NCBI GenBank assembly: GCA_963706515.1
Contig: CAVPMW010000010.1
Span: 372,001 to 436,000, forward strand
DNA from: CAVPMW01 sp963706515
GTDB taxonomy: Bacteria > Chloroflexota > Anaerolineae > Anaerolineales > UBA4823
Direction: 5' to 3'
DNA: 64,000 bases
Part shown: in pieces, positions 51,423 to 63,031 of the stretch
How the letters are laid out: every line of letters begins with the position of its first letter
Numbering within the stretch: position 1 is the stretch's first letter
Made by a program: the position numbers and the translations under genes
Notes under the pieces: model-generated
The model's database searches: none
Seen by the model: only the letters and a program-made list of their open reading frames with translations
What the model was told of the DNA's origin: nothing

Positions 51423-53247
51423 CTATTCCACCGTCACGGATTTGGCGAGGTTCCGCGGCTGATCCACGTCGGTCCCCATGAACACCGCGGTGTGATAGGC
51501 GATCAGCTGGACGGGCACCGCATAGACCAGCGGCGCGACGAAGCGGTGCACCGGCGGCACGGCAGATGGGTGGCGATGGCGCAGCCGGTGCTCGCCGGAT
51601 CGGCGTCGCTCACCAGCACGATCTGTCCGCCGCGCGCCGCCACCTCCTGCATGTTGGAGACGGTCTTGTCGTAGAGGTCGTCGCGCGGCGCGATGACGAT
51701 GACCGGCATGTTCTCGTCGATCAGCGCGATCGGCCCATGCTTCAGCTCGCCGGCGGCATAGCCTTCGGCGTGGATATAGGAGATCTCCTTGAGCTTGAGC
51801 GCGCCTTCGAGCGCGATCGGGATAGCTCGAGCCGCGGCCGAGATAGAGCACGTCGCGCGCCTTCGACAGCTGATGGGCGAGCGTCTCGTAAGGCCGTTCG
51901 TCGCGCAGCATCGTCGCCATATGGCGCGGCACCTCGCCGAGCGCCTGGACGAGCTCGGCCTCGAGCGCCGGGCCGATCACGCCGCGCGCCTTGCCGGCGG
52001 CGATGGCGAGGCAGGCGAGCACCGTCGAGCTGGCAGGTGAAGGCCTTGGTCGAGGCGACGCCGATCTCGGGACCGGCGAGCGTCGGCAGACACGGCGTCC
52101 GACTCCCGCGCGATCGAGGATTCGCGCACATTGACGATGGAGACGATGTGCTGGCCTTGCGCGCGGCAATAGCGCAGCGTCGCGAGCGTGTCGGCGGTCT
52201 CGCCCGACTGCGAGACGAAGAGGGCCGCGCCGCCGGGGTCGAGCGCCGTCTCGCGATAGCGGAACTCCGAGGCGATATCGACGTCGACGGGAAGCCTCGC
52301 CCAGCGCTCGAACCAGTATTTGGCGACGAGGCCGGCATAGAAGGCGGTGCCGCAGGCCGAGATCGAGAGCCGGGTGAGGTTGGCGAAGTCGAAGGGCAGC
52401 GCCGGGATGTCGACGCGGCTGGCGGCGAGATCGACATAGGCCGCGAGCGTATGGCCGATCACTTCCGGCTGCTCGTGGATCTCCTTGGCCATGAAGTGGC
52501 GGTGGTTGCCCTTGTCGACGAGGAGCGCCGTGGCGAGCGAGCGGGTGACCGGCCGCTCCACCGCCTTGCCGTTGCGGTCGCGGATGGCGACGCCCTTCCG
52601 CGTCAGCACCGCCCAATCGCCGTCCTCGAGATAGGCGATCTCGTCGGTGAAGGGGGCGAGCGCGATCGCGTCGGAGCCGACGAACATCTCGCCGTTGCCG
52701 AAGCCGATGGCGAGCGGGCTGCCCTGACGCGCCACGATCATCAGATCGTTGTAGCCGCGGAAGATCATGGCGAGCGCAAAGGCGCCTTCGAGCCGCTTCA
52801 GCGCGTTGTAGACGGCGCGCACCGGGTCGTTGCCGGCTTTCAGCTCGCGGGTGATGAGATGGGCGATGACCTCGGTGTCGGTGTCGCTGGTGAACGTCGG
52901 CGCCGTCCCGCGATGAGCTCTTCCTTCAGCTCGCGGAAGTTCTCGATGATGCCGTTATGCACCACCGACACCAGCTCGGTCATATGCGGGTGGGCGTTGG
53001 CTTCGATCGGCTTGCCGTGGGTCGCCCAGCGGGTGTGGCCGATGCCGGTCTCGCCGAGCAGCGGCTCGAGCTTGAGGCGCTCCTCGAGATTGCGCAGCTT
53101 GCCTTCGGCGCGCCGCCGTCCGAGCTGGCCGTTCTCGACGGTGGCGACGCCCGCGGAATCGTAGCCGCGATATTCCAGCCGCTTCAGCGCGTCGACCAGC
53201 TGTTCGGCAACCGGTCCTTTGCCGAGGACGCCAACGATGCCGCACAT
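51423..53247 (-). CDS. glmS: Glutamine-fructose-6-phosphate transaminase GlmS (several frameshifts)
   Basis: GlmS makes glucosamine 6-phosphate, the first step of UDP-GlcNAc synthesis. The start MCGIVGVLGKGPVAEQLVDA has the catalytic N-terminal Cys; GIGHTRWATHGKP and VVHNGIIENFRELK are glutaminase motifs; the SIS domains show ISACGTAFYAGLVAKYW and FVSQSGETADTLATLRYC; the end is QPRNLAKSVTVE. At least four indels (near 52905, 52090, 52030, 51820, 51565) break it. No glmS ribozyme is expected or seen. Confidence 0.94.
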
Positions 53248-53314
53248 CGTCCCCTACTCCCTCGCACCCTTGCTACTGTGCTAATTGGCACCGTTCTGAG
53301 TCGCAACTCACGCT

Positions 53315-54691
53315 CTATGTCCCTTTGTTTCCGCCGTTCTTCGGCTTCCGGCTGCGCCGCTCGCGGACCTTGGCGGCCCAGCCGGGACGCTCCTCTTGCG
53401 GGCTTCTGGTGAGCGCCAGCGCATCGGGGGCGACGTCCTTGGAGATGACGCTGCCGGAACCGATATAGGCGCCCTCGCCGATCTTGACCGGCGCCACCAG
53501 CGAGGAGTTGGAGCCGATAAAGGCGCCTGCCCCGATCTCGGTCCGATGCTTGTCGAAGCCGTCATAGTTGCAGGTGATGGTGCCGGCGCCGACGTTAGCG
53601 CGCGCGCCGACGCTCGCGTCGCCGATATAAGTGAGATGGTTAACCTTGGCGCCCTCGCCGATCTCGGCCTGCTTGATCTCGACGAAGTTGCCGACATGGG
53701 CGTCCGTGGCGAGCGTAGCGCCGGGCCTGAGCCGCGCGAACGGACCGACGACCGCGCCCTCGCCGATCCTGCGCGCCCTCGATGTGGCAGAAGCCCCTGA
53801 TGGTGGCGCCGTCCTCGATGACCACGCGCTCGCCGATCACCACATGGGGCTCGATGACGACGTCCTTGCCGATCGCGCGTGTCGTGGCTGAGAAAGACCG
53901 TCTCGGGCGCTACCAGCGTCGCGCCATTGGCCATGATCGCGGCGCGGAGGCGCTGCTGCATGACGGCTTCGGCCTCGGCGAGCTCGGCGCGCGAGTTCAC
54001 GCCGAGCACCTCTTCGCCATTCGACTCGACCATGCGCGCTTCGAGCCGGTCGCCGCGGGCGAGCGCCACGGCGTCGGTGAGATAGAATTCCTTCTTGGCG
54101 TTGTCGTTGCCGATCCGTCCGAGCAGACCGAGCAGGGTCTTGCCCGAGCGGAAACCCATGATGCCGGAATTGCAGAGCGTGAGCGCGCGCTCCTCCGCGC
54201 TTGCGTCCTTCTCTTCGCGGATGCCGGCGAGCCGTCCCCGGTCGTCGAGCAGGAGCCGGCCATAGCCGGTCGGGTTCTCGGTCTCGAAGCCGATCACCAC
54301 GAGATCGGCGCCGGCCTCGAGCTCGGCGCGGACCTTGCCGATGCGTCTCCGGCCGCAACAGCGGCGTGTCGCCGTAAAGGATCAGGACCTGACCCGGAAA
54401 GTCCTCGAAGGCGGGCCGCGCGGCCTTGACCGCATCGGCGGTCCCCAGTTGCTCGGCCTGCACGAAGACTTCGAGCTTGGGATCGAGCGCGCTTGCCGCG
54501 GCGCCGACCTCGTCCATCTCGGGCCCGACCACGACCGCGAGCCGGTCGAGGCCAGCCGCCTTGGCGGCCCGAAGCACATGGGCGAGCAGGGTCGCGCCGG
54601 CGAGCCGGTGCAGCACCTTGGGCCGCTCGGACTTCATGCGCGTGCCCTTGCCGGCGGCAAGGATGATGGCGAGAGCCGAGGTTTCAGTCAT
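53315..54691 (-). CDS. glmU: Bifunctional UDP-GlcNAc pyrophosphorylase GlmU (several frameshifts)
   Basis: GlmU acetylates glucosamine 1-phosphate and makes UDP-GlcNAc. The start MTETSALAIILAAGKGTRMK contains the uridylyltransferase motif; ILYGDTPLL and CNSGIMGFR follow; the C-terminal left-handed helix shows ATIRGFCHIEGA, NYDGFDKHRTEIG-like and KIGEGAYIGSGSVISKDVAP. Four or more indels lie near 54345, 53880, 53780 and 53500. It ends 67 bp before glmS on the same strand, so glmU-glmS-SPOR form a cell-wall precursor operon. Confidence 0.93.
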
Positions 54692-55033
54692 GCCGCTTGA
54701 ATCGCTGCCAGAATGCGCTTGGAGCCCGAGCAAGAAGCGTGCCCCAAGACGCCGAAAGAGAGGGTGACACTTGAGGCCGTTAATCCTGTCTTTGCGGGGC
54801 AATCGCCGAATCGCTGCCCCAAGCTCCTTGAACGGCGACCTGTCTAGTCCAAACCCCGAGCGAGGGCCATAACCTCGAAGGGCGACCTTGCACCGCGTCG
54901 TCGGGTCACCGGGGAAATTGACCCGGCGCGCAGAGCGAGTCATCCTTCATTGCGCGGCGGCGCAAATCGTGAGCCAAGCCTTATTGGCGTCGCTTTTCCG
55001 CCTGAATTTCGAGAACGGGAGGCCTCGAAACCT
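54692..55033. other. Divergent intergenic region glmU / SPOR-like gene
   Basis: About 340 bp. I see no gene, clear promoter or repeat; short complementary stretches such as TTGCGGGGCAAT are weak. Confidence 0.4.
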
Positions 55034-56057
55034 ATGGCCAGGCATCGCCGGACAGGCTCACGGAACTGGGCGCGTGGCGTGTTCGCCACGTTCTGGATCC
55101 TGCTTGGCGGCGTTTCCGGCCTCTATCTCTTCACCGTGTTCACCGATCCGAGCGCGCTTGGCGGCCAGCTGGTCACACTGAACCCGTCCGGAGGGCGGAT
55201 CGGCTTCGCCCTCGTCGACGGGACGACATCGGCCATCGCCGGTCAATCTTCCGAGGCGAGCGACCAGGAGCTCGCCGAGATCAAAGCCAGTCTGCGCGAG
55301 CTGTCGGAGCAGGTGGCCGAGCTCAGCACGCGGCTGAAGCCGGATCGAGAAGGTCGTCGGCACCGGTCGCGGCGCTCGCCGCCGGCCGCATCCGTCATCC
55401 CGGCGCCGCGCCACCGAGACGAAGAAGCCCGAGCGCCGCCGCCTGCGCCTCCGCCTCCCGGCCGCGCCTCCCGCCGAGGAGGCCAAGCCGGCGCAAGCCG
55501 AGGCGCCCAAGCCTGCCGAGAAGCCGCGCCAGCGGCCAAGCCTGTCGAGCAAGCCGCGGTCGAGCCGGGAGGCCCCGAAGCCTGCCGGCGCCGAGCGAGC
55601 CTCCGCCGGTCGCCGTGTCGCCGCTCGAGGACGACACGGCCGAAGAAGAGGCCGCGCCAAGCAGCGACGTGCCGACGCCGGCGCCGCCTCCCGCCGCCGC
55701 CGAAGAAGCTCAAACTCCCGCTCCATCCGCGCCCGCGCCAGCGGCCACCGAAAGCGCAGCCTTGGATCCGATCGCGCTACCGCCAGCCGCCAATGACGGC
55801 TCGACGCGCTACGGCATCGAGATCGGCACGGTGGCCAAGCAGGATGCGTCTCAGACCGCTGTGGCGCGAGTTCCTGACCAATCATGCGGCGCTGGTCGCC
55901 GGGCTTCAGCCGCGCCGCGTGCTTGCCCCCGACAAGAAGTGGCGGCTGATCGCCGGACCGTTCGGCAGCGCCGACGAGGCCAGCTCAGGCTTGCGCGCTG
56001 TTCAAGAAGGCGTCGCGGCCGTGCGAGGCGACGGTCTACGCGGGCGACGCGCTCTAG
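55034..56057 (+). CDS. Membrane-anchored SPOR-like protein (several frameshifts)
   Basis: The start MARHRRTGSRNWARGVFATF continues into one membrane helix (WILLGGVSGLYLFTVF). A periplasmic part follows: a short coiled stretch ELAEIKASLRELSEQVAELS, a long Pro/Ala/Glu-rich linker in shifting frames, and a C-terminal domain YGIEIGTVAKQDALRPLWRE, RVLAPDKKWRLIAGPFGSAD, ending ATVYAGDAL. This last domain has the length and GPF-D pattern of SPOR-like domains but is not a perfect match. Indels are near 55340, 55580, 55845 and 56000. Confidence 0.68.
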
Positions 56058-56061
56058 TTTT

Positions 56062-56112
56062 TGTTGAGCGTGATCTTGTCGGAAAACCGGTTCCCACTTC
56101 TCCGCCTGATGC
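56062..56112. repeat. Conserved Bradyrhizobium-type intergenic motif
   Basis: TTGAGCGTGATCTTGTCGG followed by AAAACCGGTTCCCACTTCTC and CGCCTGATGCT. I recognise this as a short semi-palindromic intergenic motif common in Bradyrhizobium relatives; only one copy is seen here, so this rests on recall. Confidence 0.4.
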
Positions 56113-56133
56113 TACAAGCGCGCGCGTCGACCT

Positions 56134-57358
56134 CTATCGGCGGGGGCGCGGCACCACCGGCTTGCCGGTGGCCCATTTGGCGGGCGCGACCACCACGTAT
56201 TTGCCGCCCTGAATCTGGGTCAACACCATCGGCTTGGCGATGTTGCGGCCCGACTCGTCGAACTTGATCGGACCGTAGAACGTCTCGAGCTCGGTCGCGG
56301 CGATGGCGTCGCGCACCTTCTCCGGGTCGAGGTTCTGGGCGCGCTTGAAGGCGTCGATAAAGACATGCACGGCCGCCGCCGACTGGGCCGCCTGATACGG
56401 CGCCTCGTATTCATAGGCCGCCTCGAATTGCTTGGCGAAGTCCTCCGCGGTGCCGAACAGCTCGTCCTTGTAGCCGAGCGAGCGGTGCCATTGATGGGCG
56501 CAGAACACATGCTCGGCCGCCTCCCCAAGCTTCTCGGCGATCTGCGCCGAGTCGCAATGGGTCATGGCGAGGATCGGCACATAGACTTGCAACGCCTTGA
56601 TCTGGCTGACCGCGGTGAGCGCGCCCTTCTCGTGGCCGGAGATCACGAGCACGTCGGGCTTCAAGGCCTTGACCTTGGTCAGCGTGACCGACATGTCGTT
56701 GAGCTCGGGCGGCAGCTGGTCGTCGATCACCACCATCATGCCTTGGCGCCGCACGTCATCGAGCACGCCGGCGCGCACGTCCTGCGCGAACGGATCGTTC
56801 TCCATGGCCAGCGCGACCTTGAGCTTCTCTTTGGTCTTGCCGAGCTCGCCGGCATGCTCGGCGGCGAGATCGATGGCGGGCGTGAGATATTGGTCGGAGG
56901 TGGAGAGCACGGCGAAGATGTAGCGATAGCCCTTGGTGAACAGCTCGCGCGCCGCGCCGTTGCCCTCGATCATCGGCACCTTGTACTTCTCCACGACCGG
57001 CAGGATCGCCTTGGTCAGGCCCGAGCTGTACGGCCCGAGCATGAATTTGACGCCGTCCTGCTTGATCAGCCGCTCGGCAAGCTCGGTGCCGCGCGCCGGC
57101 GTCGACTCGTCGTCGTAATAGCGCACCACGAGCTTGTAGCTCTTGCCGCCGACCTTCACGCCGCCCTTGTCGTTGATCTTGCGGACGGCGAGCTCGTAGC
57201 CGTTCTTGGTGTTGGCGCCGTTCAGCGCATATTTGCCGGTCAGAGACACGGCGGCGCCAAGGACGATCACGTCCTCGGCGCCCGGAGCCGGCACGCCGCC
57301 CAAGCTGCACAGCAGGACGGCCGCCAGGCTTGCCGGCAAACAGTCGCGCAGGCCTCAC
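56134..57358 (-). CDS. Branched-chain amino acid-type periplasmic binding protein
   Basis: A LivJ-like type I binding protein of about 400 residues. Mature start DVIVLGAAVSLTGKYALNG, then NGYELAVRKINDKGGVKVGG, VKFMLGPYSSGLTKAILPVV (ligand site Ser), and FYGPIKFDESGRNIAKPMVL near the end. The signal region LPASLAAVLLCSLGGVPAPG lacks a good start in frame; a TTG at 57339 or a frameshifted start at 57358 are possible. No ABC permease or ATPase genes adjoin. Ligand unknown. Confidence 0.9.
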
Positions 57359-57407
57359 TTATTTAATCCCCCGCCGCTAGGTCCGCGAATCCCCTGCCTG
57401 CAACAGA

Positions 57408-58475
57408 CTACGCCGTCTGCGGCGTTCCGTTCAATGTGACCGCGGCAAGTCTTAAAAACGTCTGGTCGAGTCGGCGGCGCTCGCCTAAAGATCGATCGGC
57501 GTTGAAGGTGTCGCAGGCTTCGAGCTTGCCGCTCTGGTAGCCGCGCTTGAACCAGCTGCACGCGCTGCTCCGACGAGCCGTGGGTGAAGGCGTCCGGCAC
57601 GACATAGCCTTGGGTCTGTTTCTGGATGCGGTCGTCGCCGATGGCGCTCGCCGCGTTGCAGCGCCTCATCGATGTCGCCGGGCTCGATGATGTTCTTGGT
57701 CTCCTCGGCGTGATTGGCCCAGATGCCGGCGAAGCAGTCGGCCTGCAGCTCCATGCGCACCTGAAGCGCGTTGGCCTGGCTCTGACCCATGCGCTGGCGC
57801 GCGGCCTCGACCTGATCGGCGATGCCGAGCAGCTTCTGCACGTGATGGCCGATCTCGTGGGCGATGACATAGGCCTGGGCGATGTCGCCCGGCGCGTGGA
57901 ACCGGTTCTTGAGCTCCTCGTAGAAGTCGAGGTCGATATAGACCTTCTCGTCGTTCGGGCAGTAGAACGGACCCATCTGCGCCACCCCCGTGCCGCAGGC
58001 CGAGCGCACGCCGCCGCTGAACAGCACCAGCTTGGGATCGCTGTAGCGCTCGCCGTACCGCGCCAAGAGTATCGCGCCAGACGTCCTCGGTGTCGCCGAG
58101 AACGACGGAGACGAAGCGCTTGAGATCGTCCTCGCTCGTGGTCTGCGGATGCTGCACCGGCGGACCCTGTTGCCCGGGGATCGGGAAATTGGTGGTGTCG
58201 GGCCGGGACTGCGGCAGGCGAATGTCGGGGAAGGTGGTCACGTCGCCGCCCGGGCCCGCCGCCTTGCATGATGACGCTCGGGTCGACGCCGAAAAACAGC
58301 ATCAGGCCGAGAATGATGAGAAGCCCGACAATGCCGATGCCGCCGCCGCCGCCGCGCCCGAGCCGCCGCCGCTCGGAAAGCGGACGCCGCCGCCCGGGAA
58401 CGGGAAGCCGAAGCCGCCGCCTTCGCCCCGCCGGTCCTCGACATTCTCGCTCTCTCGTTCACCGCGCCAGCGCAT
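57408..58475 (-). CDS. Putative neutral zinc metallopeptidase, YpfJ family (several frameshifts)
   Basis: One membrane helix follows a Gly-rich start (MRWRGERESENVEDRRGEGG; LLIILGLMLFFGVDP). The periplasmic enzyme has AQMGPFYCPNDEKVYIDLDF, zinc site YVIAHEIGHHVQ (HExxH) and the third-ligand region MELQADCFAGIWANH, then QTQGYVVPDAFTHGSSEQRV and a tail ending DTFNADRS... TLNGTPQTA. Indels are near 58265, 58070, 57655, 57560. Substrate unknown. Confidence 0.86.
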
Positions 58476-58639
58476 TTCTTCGTGACCTCGACTCGGGGCA
58501 GGACTGCCCGATTTTTGCCCATTGTGCATGGGGCGAGCGCGCGGCACAAGGCTTCCGACCGGGCGCGGAACCCTGGGCCGGGGTGCAGTTAACGCTCACG
58601 GTAGGGTCTGCGCGAAGCGCCACGCGGTGTGAAAGCGCG

Positions 58640-58810
58640 CCCGCAAATGCTTGTGGCTATTAAAAAGACTGACAAGGAACCGTCAAAAAACTGCCACAGG
58701 CGCGAAGGCATGCTGTAGTTGCCCAGTTGTGTTCGGTCTGGGTCGGTAGTGCGTTCTGTGTAATGCGTACGAGCCCTGGCACTCCCCGCGCCGGGGCTCT
58801 TCTTTTTTGG
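58640..58810 (+). ncRNA. Candidate small RNA ending in a terminator
   Basis: On the plus strand a strong terminator with a T-run ends at 58808, but no plus-strand gene precedes it: the flanking genes on both sides are on the minus strand. About 110-170 bp upstream are free of coding. A complementary pair TGTGGC / GCCACAG frames 58651-58699. I match it to no known RNA family; start and promoter are guesses. Confidence 0.4.
58771..58808 (+). terminator. Rho-independent terminator, plus strand
   Basis: GAGCCC pairs with GGGCTC and the inner GGC with GCC; then TTCTTTTTT. The T-run exists only on the plus strand. Confidence 0.75.
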
Positions 58811-58817
58811 GCACGCC

Positions 58818-61800
58818 CTACTCGGCGGGTTCCAGCGCCTCGCGCGGCTTGCGCTTTTGCGGCGCGGGCAGAGCCGGCACCGTGCTCGTGCGTGCCTTCG
58901 TCGTCGGCCTCGATGAACACCCGCCGGCTGAGATAGGTGTAGACCACCGGGATCACGAACAGCGTGAACAGCGTGCCGACCAGGAGGCCGCCGACGATCA
59001 CCCAGCCGATATCCTGACGGCTCTCGGCGCCGGCGCCGGTGGCGAGCGCAAGCGGCACGGCGCCGAGCACCATGGCGCCGGTGGTCATCAGGATCGGCCG
59101 AAGCCTGAGCGTCGCCGCCTCGATCACCGCCTCGCGCATGACCTGCCCTTGGCCCGGAGCTGATTGGAAAACTCCACGATCAGAATGCCGTGCTTGGTGA
59201 TGAGCCCGATCAGGGTGACGAGGCCGACCTGGCTATAGATGTTCAGCGTGCCGCCGCTCCACCACAGCGCCAGCAGCGCGCCGGTGATCGACAGCGGCAC
59301 CGTCAGCATGATGATGAAGGGATCGGTGAAGCTTTCGAACTGCGCGGCGAGCACGAGATAGATGAAGGCGAGCGCCAGCAGGAAGGTCAGATACATGTTG
59401 GCGCTCGCTTCCCTGAATTCGCGGGATTGCCCCGCATATTCGATATGGGCGGTGGCCGGCAGCACCTCCTTGCGCCGTCTGGTTGAGAAAGCTCAAGCCG
59501 TCGCTCAACGTGTAGCCCGGCGCAAGCTGCGCGGTGATGGTCGCGGCGCGCAGCTGGTTGAAGTGGTTGAGCTCCTTCGGCGCCACGGTCTCCTTGATGG
59601 TGATGAGGTTCGAGAGCGGGATCATGGCGTTGTCGCGGCCCGCGCACATAGATGCGCCGCATGTCGTCGGGATTCTGGCGGTCGATATCGGCGATCTTCA
59701 CCACGACGTCGTATTGCTCGCCGTTTTGCTTGAAGCGCGTGACCTGGCGGCCGCCGAGCATGGTCTCCAGCGTGCGGCCAAGCGTGTCGATCTCGACCCC
59801 GGTCGCGGCCGCTTTCTCCCGGTCCACCGAGATGTCGAGCTGGGGCGAGTTCAGCTTCAGGTCGGTGTCGACATCGACGAGGCCTGGATAGTCGCGCGCC
59901 TTGTCCAGCATCGCATCGACCATCTTCTGCAGCTCGTCATAGGAGCTTGAGGTCTGGATGACGAAGTTGATGGGCTTGTCCTTGTGGCTCTGACCAAGCG
60001 AGGGCGGATTGCTCGGAAAGGCCACGACGCCGGGAACGGCGACCATGCGCGGCGCGATCGACTTGCCGATCTCTTGCTGGCTCCGCTCGCGCTGATCCCA
60101 GGGCTTGAGCCTCACCACGGAGGTTCCTTGCGACACCGTGGGATTGCCGGCGACCACAAAGATGCGGTCGGCTTCGGGCACCGAAAGAAAGATCTGCTCG
60201 AGCTGCTTGGCGTAGGCGTCGGTGTAATCGATGGTGGCGCCTTCCGGAGCGCGGAACATGACATAGATGTTGCCCTGGTCCTCGATCGGGGCGAGCTCGG
60301 CCTTGAGCATGCCGAACAGGAAAAAGCTCGCGCCGGCAACGCCAAGTCCGATCAGGAGCACCAGAGGCCGCACGGCAAGGGCGAGCCGCAGCAGGGCGCG
60401 ATAGCCTGCGCTGATCCCCTGCAACACGCGCTCGCTCGCGCGGTAGAGAATGTTGTGCTGGGTCTGATGGCGCAGCAAGCTTCGAGCACATCATCGGCGA
60501 GAGCGTCAGCGCCACGAAGCCCGAGACGATGACGGCGCCGGCTAACGTCCAGGCGAACTCGGTGAAGAGACGCCCGGTGATGCCGGTCATGAAGCCGATC
60601 GGCGCGTAGACCGCGGCCAGCGTGATGGTCATGGCGATGACGGCGAAGCTGATCTCGCGGCTGCCGAGCAGGGCGGCCTTGACCGGCGCCATGCCCTCCT
60701 CGACGTGGCGGTAGATGTTCTCCAGCATGACGATGGCGTCGTCGACGACGAGCCCGATGGCGAGCACGAGCGCCAGCAGGGTCAGCGTGTTGATGGAGAA
60801 GCCGAGGACGTACATCAGCGCGAACGCGCCGATCAGCGAGACCGGGATGGTGACGAGCGGGATCAGCGTGGCGCGGAGCGAGCGCAGGAACAAGAAGATG
60901 ATGAAGACGACGAGGACGATGGCCTCGCCGATCGTCTTGTAAACATTCTTGATCGACTCGGCGATGAACACCGACTTGTCGTTGGCGATCCTCACCTGCA
61001 TGCCGTCGGGCAGCGAGGCGGTGATGCTCGGCAGCACCTTCTGGATTTCCTCCGCCACGTCGAGCGGATTGGCGGTGGCCTGCTTGATCACGCCAAGCGC
61101 GATGGCCGGCTTGCCGTTGAAGCGGACGATGCGGCGCTCATCCAGCGCGCCGAGCTCGGCATGGCCGACATCGGAGAGCCGCACGAGATAGCCGTTGGCC
61201 TCCTTGACGATGAGATCGTTGAACTGCTCGGGCGTCTGGAGGTCCGTCTCGGCCAGCACGGTGAACTCGCGCTGCAGGCTTTCGATGCGGCCCGACGGCA
61301 CCTCGACATTCTGGCGCCGGAGCGCCGCCTCGACGTCTTGCGGCGTCAGCTCGTAGGCGGCGAGCCGTTCGGGATCGAGCCAGATGCGCATGGAATATTC
61401 GCGATCGCCGAACATGCGCACCTCGGCGACGCCAGGTAGCGTCTGGAGCTGATCCTTCACATAGCGGTTGGCGTAGTCGGTGATCTCGAGCTCCGAATGC
61501 CGCTCGCTGAAAAAAGCGAGATGGAAGATCGGCTGGGCGTCGGCCTCGACCTTTTGAATGATCGGCTCCTCGATCTCGTCGGGAAGCCGCCCGCGCACGC
61601 GGCCGACGCGGTCGCGCACGTCGGCCGCGGCATAATCGGGATTGCGGTCGAGCTTGAAGCGCACGGTGATCTGGCTCAACTCCTGGCGGCTGATCGAGGT
61701 GATGAAGTCGATGCCCTCGATGCCCGAGAGCGAGTCCTCGAGCACCTGCGTGACCTGGGTCTCGACGATGGCGGCGCTCGCGCCCTGGATAGGTCGTCTG

Positions 61801-61942
61801 CACGGTGACGACCGGCGGGTCGATCGCGGGATATTCGCGCACGCGAGAGCCGGTCATAGGAGACGAGGCCGACGAGCACCAGCACGAGGCTCAGCACCGT
61901 GGCGAAAACCGGCCGCTTGATGGAAAGCTCTGGAAGCGTCAC
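58818..61942 (-). CDS. RND efflux pump inner-membrane subunit (many frameshifts)
   Basis: An HAE1-type RND transporter, proton-driven, about 1035 residues. Start TLPELSIKRPVFATVLSLVL; porter domains with ISRQELSQITVRFKLDRNPD and FGDREYSMRIWLDPERLAAY; the transmembrane core VVDDAIVMLENIYRHVEEG holds the charge-relay Asp pair; the second half has FLLALAFIYLVLAAQFES and LVTLIGLITKHGILIVEFSN. The tail ends KRKPREALEPAE. Six or more indels split it. GTG start at 61942, 3 bp after the fusion-protein stop. No outer-membrane TolC gene adjoins. Confidence 0.92.
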
Positions 61943-61945
61943 GGC

Positions 61946-62999
61946 CTACGCCCCGATGCCGTTGACGATGGAGACCGCGCTGCCGTCGCGGATCTTGAGC
62001 TGGCCCGCGGTCACCACCTGGTCGCCGGCGGCGAGCCCCTCGACGATCTCGACGCGGCCCTCGCGGCGCGTGCCGGTCACCACCTTGGTCAGCTGCGACC
62101 TTGCCGTCGACGATCTTGAACACGAACTGGCTGTCGCCTTGCGGCACGATGGCCTGCTCCGGCACGCTCAAGGCATCCTCCTTGAGCTGCAAGAGAACCG
62201 TCACCCGCGCGAACAGGCCGGGACGCAGACCGCTGATCCTTATTGGGCACCATGGCGCGGACCAGGAGGCTGCGTCCGGCAACGTCGAGGCGCGGATCGA
62301 TGGCGTAGACCTTGCCCTCGAAGCTGTCGTCGGGAAAGGCGTCGACCTTGATGCGGATGGTTTGCCCGACCCTGATGGCGGGGAGGAATTTCTCCGGCAC
62401 CCTGAAATCGGCCTTCACCGGATCGATGGCCTCGAGATTGACCAGCGCCTGACCGGCGGTGATGTACTCGCCGACGCTCACATGGCGCAAGCCGACGATG
62501 CCGGAGAACGGCGCCACGATATGCGCCTTCTCGAGTTGCACGCGGGCGAGCTCGACGGCGGCGGTGTTCACGGCGAGGTTCGAGGCCGACTCGTCGGCCG
62601 ACTGGGCGGTCGCGTATTTGTTGCTGAAGAGCGTGCGTCGTCCGCTTGTTGGTCTGCTCGGCGAGCTTCAGCTTGGCCTCGGCGTCGTCGAGCTGGGCGC
62701 GATAGACCGAATCGTCCAGGGTGAAGAGCGGCGCCCCCTTCTCGACCGGCTGGCCTTCCTGGAAGTGGATCTCCTTGAGGCGGCCCGGGAATCTCCGAGC
62801 TGACCGTCACCGCCTCGTTGGAGAGAAGCGTGCCGATGGCGGTCACCTGCTCGCTCAACGGCGCGGCGATCACTTTTGCCGCCTCGACCGGCACGGCGGC
62901 GCTCTTGTTGTCCTGAGCCTCGGCGCCGGAGCAGGCAAGGGCGATGCCGGCGGCCAAGAGCCACCAACGCGCGCCTCCACCGCACCCTCTCCGCGCCAT
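61946..62999 (-). CDS. RND pump membrane fusion protein (several frameshifts)
   Basis: Periplasmic adaptor of the RND pump. Signal region WWLLAAGIALACSGAEAQ; barrel and lipoyl half VPVEAAKVIAAPLSEQVTAI and VEKGAPLFTLDD; second lipoyl half LEKAHIVAPFSGIVGLRHVS; barrel VKADFRVPEKFLPAIRVGQT; C-terminal domain LSVPEQAIVPQGDSQFVFKI and ending VNGIGA. Indels are near 62790, 62640, 62590, 62245 and 62100. The ATG at 62999 is preferred; a TTG at 63035 overlapping the upstream stop is possible. Confidence 0.9.
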
Positions 63000-63031
63000 T
63001 TTTTGCCTGTTTCCCGCTGACTTGAGTGCCG

